NCBI GenBank assembly: GCA_020027215.1
Contig: JAHRAO010000045.1
Location: 1-34,961 of the forward strand
Direction of reading: 5' to 3'
DNA length: 34,961 nt
Source: Gammaproteobacteria bacterium
Lineage (GTDB): Bacteria > Pseudomonadota > Gammaproteobacteria > JABABF01 > JAHRAO01
A program made the position numbers and the translations under genes. The notes beneath the pieces are model-generated. The model made no database searches. It was not told the DNA's origin and saw nothing but the letters and a program-made list of their open reading frames with translations. Shown here piece after piece: positions 19,066-26,869 of this stretch; within the stretch, counting starts at the first letter, position 1; each line of letters starts with the position of its first letter.

Positions 19066-19818
19066 TCAAAAACGCAACACAGATTGGCGCTTCACTATAT
19101 CGCCATTGCGACCATCAATAGTGTAAATAAACCGCTCAACACTATTGGGGGATTGAACCTCCACAATCCATACCAGATGGGGTTTCTCTACACTGATGTA
19201 ATGTTGCGTGCGCAAAGATTTTAATGACAGGGGTGACACATCTAAATCTTCAGCGATGATCCCGCGCATTTTAGTTTCATTGAGCGGATTTTGGGGGGAT
19301 AACGCGACTTGCTGTTGCGTGAGTAATGAGACAAATTTTTTTGATACGGGAAGCATTTTTCCTCCCACACGCATAATCGTTCCGTTGGGAGCAATACGCA
19401 CATGAACAACGATATCTTTGACTTGTAGACTCCCGATATAACACTGAAAGCGAATATGGGCATAATTTTTATTGAGGCGGCGGCCGCGATTACGCCATTG
19501 ACAGCCTTCGCCGTCAAGTAAATTCGCTTCGCTGTTGATCCAGTTCAAGGCGAGGTGCATGAGGGGTGCGCGTCGTGATGAAGCAATCCCGATCCATTGT
19601 GCAAAACGATCCCACCAATGTAATTGAGGGGTTAAATTGCCACGAATATAAAAAGTTCCGCTTAGATTGCCTTGGTCATCTTCTGGAAGATGAACCTGTT
19701 CAATGCGATAGCGTTGACGCAATTGCTCCTCTTTACTCGCCGCGGCACTCTCTGCGGCGAATGCAAACAAAAGGCAGTAGCATAATAAAAAATTGCCACA
19801 GCGAGAGAAATATTTCAT
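19066..19818 (-). CDS. Exported FTP/PepSY protein resembling an orphan M4 (thermolysin-type) protease propeptide
   Basis: The 250 residues begin with a signal peptide (FLLCYCLLFAFAAESAAA, cleavage around residue 27). The rest follows the layout of M4 metalloprotease propeptides. It starts with a GTFYIRGNLTP lead-in and an ALNWINSEANLL helix. An FTP-like core follows at 119-155 (YAHIRFQCYIGSLQ…VVHVRIAPNGTIMRVGGKML), equivalent to the HxRxQQxxxGxPV…G.V..VNG pattern. A PepSY-like end closes it at about 210-248 (HLVWIVEVQSPNSVERF…IDGRNGDIV). It ends there: no HExxH or peptidase domain follows. Propeptides of this kind act as chaperones and inhibitors of their protease, so a free-standing inhibitor or chaperone is a reasonable hypothesis. 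The ATG overlaps the stop of the upstream amidase-like gene (ATGA), which indicates translational coupling. Family assignment is by motif reading only. Confidence 0.65.
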   Translation of the reverse strand: MKYFSRCGNFLLCYCLLFAFAAESAAASKEEQLRQRYRIEQVHLPEDDQGNLSGTFYIRGNLTPQLHWWDRFAQWIGIASSRRAPLMHLALNWINSEANLLDGEGCQWRNRGRRLNKNYAHIRFQCYIGSLQVKDIVVHVRIAPNGTIMRVGGKMLPVSKKFVSLLTQQQVALSPQNPLNETKMRGIIAEDLDVSPLSLKSLRTQHYISVEKPHLVWIVEVQSPNSVERFIYTIDGRNGDIVKRQSVLRF

Positions 19819-21350
19819 TTATCGGCAAGGCGCATAAACCACGGACGCGCTTTTTCTAACTGACCTGCCAAGCGCAACAAGGTCGCTTCATCGCCGAAAC
19901 GGGCAGCAAATTGAACTCCGATCGGTAAATTGTCATCATTCCAGTATAAAGGCACCGACATTGCGGGTTGACCAGTAATATTATACGGCACTGTAAAAGC
20001 AATTGCACTATCTAAGTGGGTGCGAAAAATGGATACTTCTTGATCTAAAGCCCAATACCCAATTAAAGGGGGGGGGACAGGGAGGGTCGGGGTGAGGATA
20101 ACATCATAATTTTTTTGCAATAATGAAAAGGCATGGGTCAAATCGGCAAAGATCCGCCGTGCATTCATTAAATCTTCGCCGCTAATCCGCCGCGCATTTT
20201 GAATTCGCCCCCAAGTTGCGACTTCTAATTTATCTTCCAATGACACTCCTGGTTGTCCTATGAGCATCTCTTGTGCCGCCGATAATAACTCCATATCGTA
20301 AATGGTATGAATAGCAGTGCGGACCTGTGCAGTCGGCACTATCGGAAAGGCAGCTGTCTCTACGCTATGCCCTAATTGTTTGCATAATTGCACAGCATCT
20401 TTCAACGCCAACAGGCAGTCATCGTGCACAAATGTAGGAATAATAGGCGTGTCCATTACCGCAATGCGCAGCTGGCCTGGTTTTTGATTGACTTCCTGTA
20501 AATATGGGCGAGAAGGTGGTGGCGGCGCAATGGATTGGCGCGTCCTGTGATAGGTATCCAATAATGCCGCACTATCACGCACCGAACGCGTAATGGCATG
20601 ATGAGTGCGTAAAGCGCATACCGCATTGACAGGGTAGGCAGAACGAGCTCGAGTGGGTTTCAAACCAAAGAGTCCGCAACAAGATGCGGGAATGCGCAAC
20701 CCACCGTGATGGTCAGATGCATGCGCAAAAGGCACGATACCTGCCGCAACTGCTACGCCAGCGCCGCCAGATTCTCCCCCCGGACTCCGTTCTAAAGCCC
20801 ATGGATTACGCGTTGCACCAAAGAAAATAGACTCCGTCGTCGCACCTGCCCCCAATTCTGGGACAGTCGTTTTGGCAAAAATAACCAACCCCATTCGACG
20901 ATAATGAAGGACTAAAGCGTCACTATATTCTGCGGCCTCTTGCACGGACAATTGCGACCCATTATGCGTTGCCACACCCTGCATCGCAATATGTAAATCG
21001 GTGAGCACAAAAGGCACTCCATAAAATGGTGGTTTATGCGCGTGCGGTAAATCGGTTTGGGCTTGTTGGAGTGCTAAAGAAGCGACCGCATTGATTTGTC
21101 TATTGACCACATTCAGCCGCCAAATCGCTACGCGCAACAAAGTTTCAGCATCGGTGCGCCCACGGCGCACGCGCTCTGCCAATTCTACAGCATCGTGGGT
21201 AATGTAATTTTTGTACTGTGCACTCGCCGATAACTGGCTCGGGGAAGACTTGCCGCGCAATAAATTATGACCCGTGCAAGCAGACAGCCACGGTAACCCA
21301 GCGAGCACCCAGCCACTGCGTGTGATAAATCTACGCCTATTGACCATCAT
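19815..21350 (-). CDS. Amidase-signature fold lipoprotein lacking the Ser-cisSer-Lys triad (predicted pseudoenzyme)
   Basis: Overall sequence is that of the amidase-signature family: GVPFV…DL, RNPWALERSPGG, AGIVPFAHASD, RIPASCCGLFGLKP and the C-terminal PIGVQFAARFGDE. It is closest in style to NylA-like amidases. All three catalytic positions are changed: Lys to Thr117 (GVPFVLTDL), cis-Ser to Glu193 (GGESGG) and nucleophile Ser to Gly217 (DHHGGLR for DGGGSIR). It should not hydrolyse amides by the family mechanism. The N-terminus MMVNRRRFITRSGW…LSAC has a twin-arginine-like motif and a lipobox (Cys25), so it is probably an exported lipoprotein. ATG 21350 (or 21347) is chosen because the open frame upstream to 21422 has no signal-like features. 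It is the first gene of the set with the propeptide-like gene (4-bp overlap) and ctpA. Confidence 0.85.
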   Translation of the reverse strand: MMVNRRRFITRSGWVLAGLPWLSACTGHNLLRGKSSPSQLSASAQYKNYITHDAVELAERVRRGRTDAETLLRVAIWRLNVVNRQINAVASLALQQAQTDLPHAHKPPFYGVPFVLTDLHIAMQGVATHNGSQLSVQEAAEYSDALVLHYRRMGLVIFAKTTVPELGAGATTESIFFGATRNPWALERSPGGESGGAGVAVAAGIVPFAHASDHHGGLRIPASCCGLFGLKPTRARSAYPVNAVCALRTHHAITRSVRDSAALLDTYHRTRQSIAPPPPSRPYLQEVNQKPGQLRIAVMDTPIIPTFVHDDCLLALKDAVQLCKQLGHSVETAAFPIVPTAQVRTAIHTIYDMELLSAAQEMLIGQPGVSLEDKLEVATWGRIQNARRISGEDLMNARRIFADLTHAFSLLQKNYDVILTPTLPVPPPLIGYWALDQEVSIFRTHLDSAIAFTVPYNITGQPAMSVPLYWNDDNLPIGVQFAARFGDEATLLRLAGQLEKARPWFMRLADK

Positions 21351-21357
21351 TGTATGT

Positions 21358-21365
21358 GATATAAT
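21358..21365 (+). promoter_or_regulatory. Putative extended -10 promoter element of the DUF885 gene
   Basis: TGTGATATAAT reads as an extended -10 (TGn before TATAAT 21360-21365). A TTGACC lies at 21340-21345, but the 14-bp spacing is short. RNA started here would carry a leader of about 100 nt before GTG 21474. The same A/T-rich block could contain the minus-strand promoter of the amidase-like gene. Confidence 0.45.
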
Positions 21366-21369
21366 ACAC

Positions 21370-21440
21370 CAATAGTGCCGTATATCTCTTGGGCTTCTTC
21401 CCAAGTACGCGGGGCGAAACAAAGGGGTATACCACTATTG
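21370..21440 (+). ncRNA. Predicted structured 5' leader of the DUF885 gene
   Basis: CAATAGTG (21370-21377) is complementary to CACTATTG (21433-21440). Just inside, GTATA (21380-21384) pairs with TATAC (21428-21432), with only a two-base CC bulge between the stems. Within this closing helix is a perfect hairpin, CTTGGG-CTTCTT-CCCAAG (21388-21405). The unpaired purine-rich strand GCGGGGCGAAACAAAGGGG (21409-21427) closes the design. It matches no riboswitch class I recognise. It ends 21 nt before the ribosome site, so it could regulate translation or stability. Confidence 0.4.
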
Positions 21441-21461
21441 ATTGTATTGCAACCTTATATC

Positions 21462-21467
21462 AGGAGG
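21462..21467 (+). promoter_or_regulatory. Ribosome binding site that fixes the DUF885 gene start
   Basis: A perfect AGGAGG is followed after 6 nt by GTG 21474. It overrides the longer frame that begins at 21375, and the resulting N-terminus is a proper signal peptide. Confidence 0.8.
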
Positions 21468-21473
21468 CTAAAA

Positions 21474-23213
21474 GTGGTTCGGTTTTTTACTCTTTTACTC
21501 ATCGCAGTATGCGGCATCACTCACGCCAACACACAGGATAGACAGCTTGAAAAGCTGATGGGTGCCTACTGGCAAGACTATCTCCGCGCTTCGCCAATTA
21601 GTGCAAGCTATTACGGTGATCAACGCTATCAAGATCGTTTAGATGATGTCAGCGAGCGATCTTTTAAGAAACAGAAAAGAAAGCTCAGTGCATTGCTCAA
21701 AAAAATCCAACGCATTGATCCGCAACGCCTATCGCGCGAAAACCAAGTGAACTACGATTTATTTCAATCCATGTTAACCAAAGATCGCACACTCATGGAT
21801 TACAATTGGCATACCATTGCGTTTAATACTATAGGTGGCTGGCAAACCGTTTTTGCCGATTTAGTACGCATCAATCCATTTCAGAAAGAAAAGGATTATG
21901 AAGATTATCTTAAACGTTTGTCGGCAGTAAAAGTTTATGCGCGCCAGACTATGACATTGATGCGCAAAGGCATTCAATTAGGATATGTACAGCCATGTGC
22001 CATATTAAAAAATTATGAGCACAGCATTGATGGTTTTGTATCCCCTTCTCCAAAAAAAAGCGTATTTTATGAGCCTTTTACCCGCATACCGGCGGTGCAT
22101 GGTAAAAAACGCATTGAAAACTTGCAGAAAAAAGGCTTGCGCACTATCCAGAGCGTCGTCTATCCCACTTATAAGGAATACTCAAAATTCTTTACACAAG
22201 AATACCGCCAGCATTGTCGCAAATCGGTCGGGGTATCTTCTATACCGGAAGGCCGACAACTCTACGATTTTTTTATTTCTTATTACACAACAACCAATAT
22301 GAATGCTGACCAAGTGCATAAATTGGGGTTAAAAGAAGTACGGCGCATTCGCAAACGGATGGAGGGTGTCATGCGCGAAGTTGCATTTCAGGGTTCATTC
22401 AAAAAATTTTTGCACATGCTTAAAACGGATGAACAATTTTACGCCAAAAGCGAAGACGAACTCATCGCTAAAGCCTCAGCAGTTGCTAAAGTTGCTGATG
22501 GAAAAATGCCCAAATTTTTCGCTCATTTATCGCGAATTCCCTACGGCATTCAGCCCATTCCAGCACCCACTGCACCCAAATCTCCCGCTGGATACTATCA
22601 ATCCGGAACACCTGACGGTACGCGCGCAGGATTTTATTTCCTTAACACATGGGATCTCAAAAGCCGTCCGCTCTATACACTGCCCGCACTCACCTTACAC
22701 GAGGCTGTTCCGGGGCACCACCATCAAATCGCCATTCAGCGCGAACTCGGTCACTTACCAGATTTTCGCCGTTTTCGCGGCATCACCGCTTATAGCGAAG
22801 GGTGGGGGTTATATTCTGAGCACTTAGGCGAAGAAATGGGAATTTACAAAACGCCCTACGAACAATTTGGTCGTTTGACTTATGAAATGTGGCGGGCGGC
22901 GCGTTTAGTTGTAGACAGCGGGATCCATAGTAAAGGTTGGAGCCGGAAAAAAGCAATTGAGTTCATTTCCAATATTAGCGGGTTGAGCCACAAAAATATT
23001 ACTTCAGAAGTTGACCGATATATTAGCTGGCCGGGACAAGCCTTAGCATACAAGATTGGCGAATTAAAAATTCTCGCTTTACGCAAAAAAGCCGAGACAG
23101 TATTAGGGGGAAAATTTGACCTGCGGCAATTCCACAGCGAGATTTTACGTCATGGTCCAGTCCCTCTCAAAACGCTTGATAGAATAGTCCACCAGTGGAT
23201 AGATCGTCAATAA
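21474..23213 (+). CDS. DUF885 family exported zinc-hydrolase-like protein
   Basis: The 579 residues begin with a signal peptide (VRFFTLLLIAVCGITHANTQ). The body matches the DUF885 family (about 550-620 residues), including LEKLMGAYWQDYLRASPISAS near the N-terminus. A zinc-binding-like HEAVPGHHHQ lies at about residues 406-415 and is followed by ITAYSEGWGLYSE. The HExxxGHH…EGW arrangement resembles gluzincin metallopeptidases, so a periplasmic peptidase or hydrolase is likely, but substrates are not known for the family in general. GTG 21474 is set by the AGGAGG six bases upstream. It is divergent from the pseudo-amidase operon. Expression may be modulated by the structured leader, and the transcript probably ends at the inverted repeat at 23214-23246. 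Confidence 0.88.
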   Translation: MVRFFTLLLIAVCGITHANTQDRQLEKLMGAYWQDYLRASPISASYYGDQRYQDRLDDVSERSFKKQKRKLSALLKKIQRIDPQRLSRENQVNYDLFQSMLTKDRTLMDYNWHTIAFNTIGGWQTVFADLVRINPFQKEKDYEDYLKRLSAVKVYARQTMTLMRKGIQLGYVQPCAILKNYEHSIDGFVSPSPKKSVFYEPFTRIPAVHGKKRIENLQKKGLRTIQSVVYPTYKEYSKFFTQEYRQHCRKSVGVSSIPEGRQLYDFFISYYTTTNMNADQVHKLGLKEVRRIRKRMEGVMREVAFQGSFKKFLHMLKTDEQFYAKSEDELIAKASAVAKVADGKMPKFFAHLSRIPYGIQPIPAPTAPKSPAGYYQSGTPDGTRAGFYFLNTWDLKSRPLYTLPALTLHEAVPGHHHQIAIQRELGHLPDFRRFRGITAYSEGWGLYSEHLGEEMGIYKTPYEQFGRLTYEMWRAARLVVDSGIHSKGWSRKKAIEFISNISGLSHKNITSEVDRYISWPGQALAYKIGELKILALRKKAETVLGGKFDLRQFHSEILRHGPVPLKTLDRIVHQWIDRQ

Positions 23214-23246
23214 AAAGACGCACTCGCTTATTTATATGGCGTCTTT
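23214..23246. terminator. Bidirectional terminator between DUF885 gene and cmoB
   Basis: AAAGACGC (23214-23221) and GCGTCTTT (23239-23246) form an 8-bp stem with a 17-nt loop. The arms supply an A/T end on both strands. It begins just after the DUF885 stop and touches the cmoB stop, as expected for convergent genes. Confidence 0.6.
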
Positions 23247-24201
23247 AATCGCCGCGCACTGCATTCAATATTGCGCGCATGGGATGCAGCGACCCCGCTG
23301 GTGCGGGCGCCATGAATTCCTGTAAAGAATGCCCCGTCATCCATTTTGTGCCTCGTTGCTCCATAGAGGTGGTCTCGCTCATATCTATGAGACGGATGTC
23401 GCGATAACCGCAATAGTTTAGCCATGCTTTTAACGCATTTGTGCTCGGTAAGCAATGCACATTCGCCATGCCCGCCACTCGTTGTGTATGAGGCCAATAT
23501 ATCTCTTGTGCTTCACTCCGCAAAACGATAGTCTCCAATATTAAAGTGCCGCCTGGGCGCAACAAATCGCGCAATTGCATCAGGTGTGTCAATGGATCGC
23601 GGCGATGGTAAATCACTCCCATAGAAAAAATAGTGTCAAATTCAGTTATTCCAGAAGGAAATTCCTCCAAACGCAATGGTAAAACCATACAATCCGGTGG
23701 ATGTGCGAAAAAAGCACTCAATGCTTGGTATTGCATCCAGTAAAGCCATGACGGTTCAATGCCGAGTACCGATTGTGCTCCCGCCTCTATCATACGCCAC
23801 ATATAATAACCATTGCCGCAACCGACATCTAATATACGTTTATCCCGTAGTGATAATGCCGATTTTATGCGCTGCCACTTCATGTGCGATCGCCATTCGG
23901 CATCAACATCGAGACCAAAGATACGAAATGGTCCTTTACGCCACGGGGACAATCGCAATAGGTTTTCCTCAATTTTGTGGCGCACTATAGGCGAACATTC
24001 ATCGTCACTTCCAATGCGAATAGTATCTGAAAATTGTACTGCAGCGGTCTTCACATGCGGTAAAGCCTGCACCGCACCATGCCACAATAGTAAATCACCA
24101 TGGTGCACCGTATTGATACAATGGGTGACCTGCGCCGTGATATCACAAAGCGCAGGTGGCGTCATTTGTAAGTAACGGCTTAAAATTTCTGTGCTGGACA
24201 A
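23245..24201 (-). CDS. cmoB: tRNA U34 carboxymethyltransferase
   Basis: It transfers the carboxymethyl group of carboxy-S-adenosylmethionine to 5-hydroxyuridine-34 to give cmo5U in tRNA. The 318 residues match the family (323 in E. coli). Conserved blocks are SPWRKGPFRIFGLDVDAEWRS, the SAM-binding loop ILDVGCGNGYYMWRM, FSMGVIYHRRDPLTHL, and near the C-terminus RDIRLIDMSETTSMEQR. The start is taken as TTG 24201. The first ATG would remove family N-terminal sequence, and the interval to the cmoA stop is only 7 bp, so it is coupled to cmoA. The ribosome site is poor. It is the last gene of the PfkB kinase-xthA-cmoA-cmoB operon. Confidence 0.95.
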   Translation of the reverse strand: MSSTEILSRYLQMTPPALCDITAQVTHCINTVHHGDLLLWHGAVQALPHVKTAAVQFSDTIRIGSDDECSPIVRHKIEENLLRLSPWRKGPFRIFGLDVDAEWRSHMKWQRIKSALSLRDKRILDVGCGNGYYMWRMIEAGAQSVLGIEPSWLYWMQYQALSAFFAHPPDCMVLPLRLEEFPSGITEFDTIFSMGVIYHRRDPLTHLMQLRDLLRPGGTLILETIVLRSEAQEIYWPHTQRVAGMANVHCLPSTNALKAWLNYCGYRDIRLIDMSETTSMEQRGTKWMTGHSLQEFMAPAPAGSLHPMRAILNAVRGD

Positions 24202-24208
24202 ATGTTAG

Positions 24209-24934
24209 TTATTTGATGGCAGCGAAAGAAACAAAGCCGAAGCACTGGAACCACCGAGTAATATCGGAAAATCCAACTTGGCTTAACTGGGCACGATAGT
24301 AATTTTCACTTTGAGGAATTAATACTTTTTCTATCGCTGCACGTTTTTGCCTAATCGCTAAAGCAGAGTAACCTTGATTTTTTTTGAACGATTGATGCCA
24401 TTCATCAAAATGCGCATCCGTGGTAGAAGTTTTCTCTGACAACAGCAGTACTCCCCCCGCATTGAGTCCGCGATAACAGCGATGGATTATTTCCTGCCTT
24501 TCGGCAACGGGAATGAATTGCAGCGTCAAATTGAGCACTATGACCGAAGCATTTTCAATAGGGATCTGGCGAATATCGGCACATTGTAAGGTAATCGGGT
24601 GCGGTGTATCGGCTATCAATGGACGGCTATACTCTATCATTGACGGTGCATTATCCACAGCAATGATTTTGCAACTCGGTTGATGCAGTGTGTGTGCAAT
24701 GGCGAGGGCACACCCTGCAAGCGATGACCCTAAATCATAAATATGGCTATGGCGAGTGGCATAATAAGATGCAATTGCCGCAATGCCATCCACCATTCCT
24801 GCATAGCCCGGGACCGATCGGGTAATCATATCTGTAAAAGCTTGCGCCACTTTTTGATCAAAAGCAAAAGGGCGCACCGTATGGTGCGTATTATCGTAAA
24901 TACGATCTGGTACGCCCTGCGTCAACGTGCTCAA
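24209..24934 (-). CDS. cmoA: Carboxy-S-adenosyl-L-methionine synthase
   Basis: It makes carboxy-SAM from SAM and prephenate, supplying CmoB. Family blocks are FAFDQKVAQAFTDMITRSVPGY, YDLGSSLAGCALA (SAM loop), IAVDNAPSMIEYSRP, IENASVIVLNLTLQF and WFQCFGF. There is no ATG at the 5' end. TTG 24934 is preferred: it overlaps the xthA stop as TTGA, has GGCGGA 9 nt upstream and gives a length of 241 residues, near the 247 of E. coli. Longer choices would be TTG 24961 or GTG 24952. An odd detail is that the SAM loop reads DLGSSLAG, where E. coli CmoA has DLGCSLGA. Confidence 0.93.
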   Translation of the reverse strand: MSTLTQGVPDRIYDNTHHTVRPFAFDQKVAQAFTDMITRSVPGYAGMVDGIAAIASYYATRHSHIYDLGSSLAGCALAIAHTLHQPSCKIIAVDNAPSMIEYSRPLIADTPHPITLQCADIRQIPIENASVIVLNLTLQFIPVAERQEIIHRCYRGLNAGGVLLLSEKTSTTDAHFDEWHQSFKKNQGYSALAIRQKRAAIEKVLIPQSENYYRAQLSQVGFSDITRWFQCFGFVSFAAIK

Positions 24935-25743
24935 TAATTGAAATCCGCCCACACTGGACAATGATCCGAGGGCGTCTCCATCGCTCGGTTGTCGTAGTCA
25001 ATCCCTGTGCCGGTTAAATGCTCTAATAATGGGGGGCTCACCATAATATGATCAATGCGTAAACCGCGGCGGGGATCATCGTCAAACCCGCGCGAGCGGT
25101 AATCAAACCACGAAAATACATCGTTACGCTCGCCATTGATATGACGCCAAGTATCGGTTAATCCCCATTCCATAAAGCGAGATAACCATTGCCTCTCTTC
25201 GGGAAGAAAACAACATTTTCCATCACGTAGCCAGCGCTGAGCATTATTCTCACCAATACCCACATCATTATCGTGGGGGGCAACATTAAAATCACCTAAA
25301 ATAATAACATTTTGTTGGGGGGTGTAACGATCATGGAGTAACGCAGTAATTCGGCGGTAAAAGGCCTCTTTATAGGGGAATTTTTTTGGATGGCTCCTAT
25401 TTTCTCCTCGAGGAAAGTAGCCATTGATCACCCATACTTTCTGACCGGCGATATCAAAGCACGTATTCAACAATCGCCTCTGTTCATCAGGTTCATCGCC
25501 CGGAAACCCTTTTTGTACTTCAATCAGCGAGTGGCGATATAAAGTTGCCACCCCATAATGCCCTTTTTGTCCGTGAACCGCCACTTGATAACCGAGCTGG
25601 TTAATATCATCGTATGGAAATTCACTGTCTTCTACTTTAGTTTCCTGCACAGCAATGATATCTGGGTTGTGCCGGCGCATGACATCATCCAATTGATGAA
25701 TACGCTTTCTGATACTATTGACATTAAATGATACTATTTTCAT
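24931..25743 (-). CDS. xthA: Exodeoxyribonuclease III
   Basis: It is the AP endonuclease and 3'-5' exonuclease of base excision repair. The 270 residues align with E. coli XthA (268) from MKIVSFNVNSIRKRIHQL. Active-site motifs are present: VQETK (metal-binding Glu), HGQKGHYGVA, ILGDFNVAPHDNDVG (Asp/Asn pair) and the terminal SDHCPVWADF (catalytic His). Its ATG overlaps the stop of the upstream kinase gene by 4 bp, and its own stop overlaps the cmoA TTG, so translation of the three is probably coupled. Confidence 0.96.
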   Translation of the reverse strand: MKIVSFNVNSIRKRIHQLDDVMRRHNPDIIAVQETKVEDSEFPYDDINQLGYQVAVHGQKGHYGVATLYRHSLIEVQKGFPGDEPDEQRRLLNTCFDIAGQKVWVINGYFPRGENRSHPKKFPYKEAFYRRITALLHDRYTPQQNVIILGDFNVAPHDNDVGIGENNAQRWLRDGKCCFLPEERQWLSRFMEWGLTDTWRHINGERNDVFSWFDYRSRGFDDDPRRGLRIDHIMVSPPLLEHLTGTGIDYDNRAMETPSDHCPVWADFNY

Positions 25744-26768
25744 AATGGGGGTATACCGTTGTGTTCTTTTAGGGTTTGATATTCATTATGGGGTAAGCGC
25801 GGTCCGTAATGGGTGACCAAGCGCGCAGCGCAAGCCGCCGCAAAATTCCCAGATTCAACCGATGTTTTCCCAGCAATAATACTATATAAGAATGCACCGG
25901 CAAACATATCACCTGCGCCATTGACATCAACAGCATTCACCTTTACCGCATCAATAAAATGATGATCACCACAATCGTTAATATAGACCCCGTCTGCACC
26001 ACAAGTAATTATACCAAGATCTGTATATTGCTGCAATTTCTCCGCAGCAGCGGAGAGCGAATCGGTTTGTGTCCAAGCAAAGGCTTCATCTTTATTACAA
26101 AATATGATATCCACGCGGGGTTCTATTAAATGTGCAATGTAATCGCGACAGGTGTCTACAATATGGGGGTCCGAGAAACTCACCACAATTTTCGCTGGTG
26201 AGTGAGTGGCGACCTGGTGCGCATACAGAGCACTCTCTCTCCCTGCAGGAGAGGCAAGCAAATAGCTTTCCATATAAAGGTATGTTGAATGCGCTAGCTG
26301 GGTGGTATCAATTTGTTGGGGCGATAAAGCCGCATTAATGCCGAGATAGGTATTCATTGTGCGCTCAGCATCGGGAGTAATAAAAACCAAACAGGTGCCG
26401 GTCACGCCTTGGGTTATAAATTTATCGCGATTATAATGCACGCGTGCACGACTTAAATCATCCAAGTATCGTTCACCATTTTTATCGCGGGCAACGATGC
26501 CGCTAAAGAAAGAATTACCACCAAATAAACTATGCGCAACAATAGTGTTGGCTGCAGAGCCACCGCTGGCGTGTTTAATAATTTGTTCGTCCGTGATGAT
26601 ATCCAGTAAGTATTGCCGCCGTTCACCGTCAATTAAGGTCATCACTCCTTTAGCGATACCCATATCTGTTAATTGTTGCTCAGAGATGACAATTTCCGTA
26701 TCGGTCAAAGCAGCGCCGATACCAAATACATCGCAATCAGATATAGGTGTGGGGCGGGGATTATTCAT
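25740..26768 (-). CDS. PfkB family kinase, adenosine-kinase-like
   Basis: It is a ribokinase-fold sugar or nucleoside kinase of 342 residues. The N-terminal part contains ASGGSAANTIVAHSLFGG, matching the PfkB signature 1 GG-x-x-N pattern. The C-terminal part contains VNAVDVNGAGDMFAGAFLYS, the PfkB signature 2 with the catalytic Asp in NGAGD. The MNTYLGINAALSP stretch is typical of the bacterial adenosine-kinase-like subgroup. Adenosine, inosine-guanosine or another ribosyl substrate cannot be separated from sequence alone. It is the first gene of the operon with xthA (ATGA overlap), cmoA and cmoB. The 100-bp upstream gap could hold the operon promoter, but no strong -35/-10 pair is seen. Confidence 0.85.
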   Translation of the reverse strand: MNNPRPTPISDCDVFGIGAALTDTEIVISEQQLTDMGIAKGVMTLIDGERRQYLLDIITDEQIIKHASGGSAANTIVAHSLFGGNSFFSGIVARDKNGERYLDDLSRARVHYNRDKFITQGVTGTCLVFITPDAERTMNTYLGINAALSPQQIDTTQLAHSTYLYMESYLLASPAGRESALYAHQVATHSPAKIVVSFSDPHIVDTCRDYIAHLIEPRVDIIFCNKDEAFAWTQTDSLSAAAEKLQQYTDLGIITCGADGVYINDCGDHHFIDAVKVNAVDVNGAGDMFAGAFLYSIIAGKTSVESGNFAAACAARLVTHYGPRLPHNEYQTLKEHNGIPPL

Positions 26769-26869
26769 AGGATATCATCACTCACACTATTGTGCCACAG
26801 ACTCTCTGCATACTCATCCAATAATATCGCGCAGTATAAGGGTGATAATTGTATTAAAGGATTTACCCA

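Noticed and set aside
21351-21422. N-terminal extension of the amidase-like gene to 21422 and of the DUF885 gene to 21375
   Set aside because: These extensions overlap each other through the structured leader and lack signal features. The Tat-type start at 21350 and the AGGAGG/GTG at 21474 are far better.
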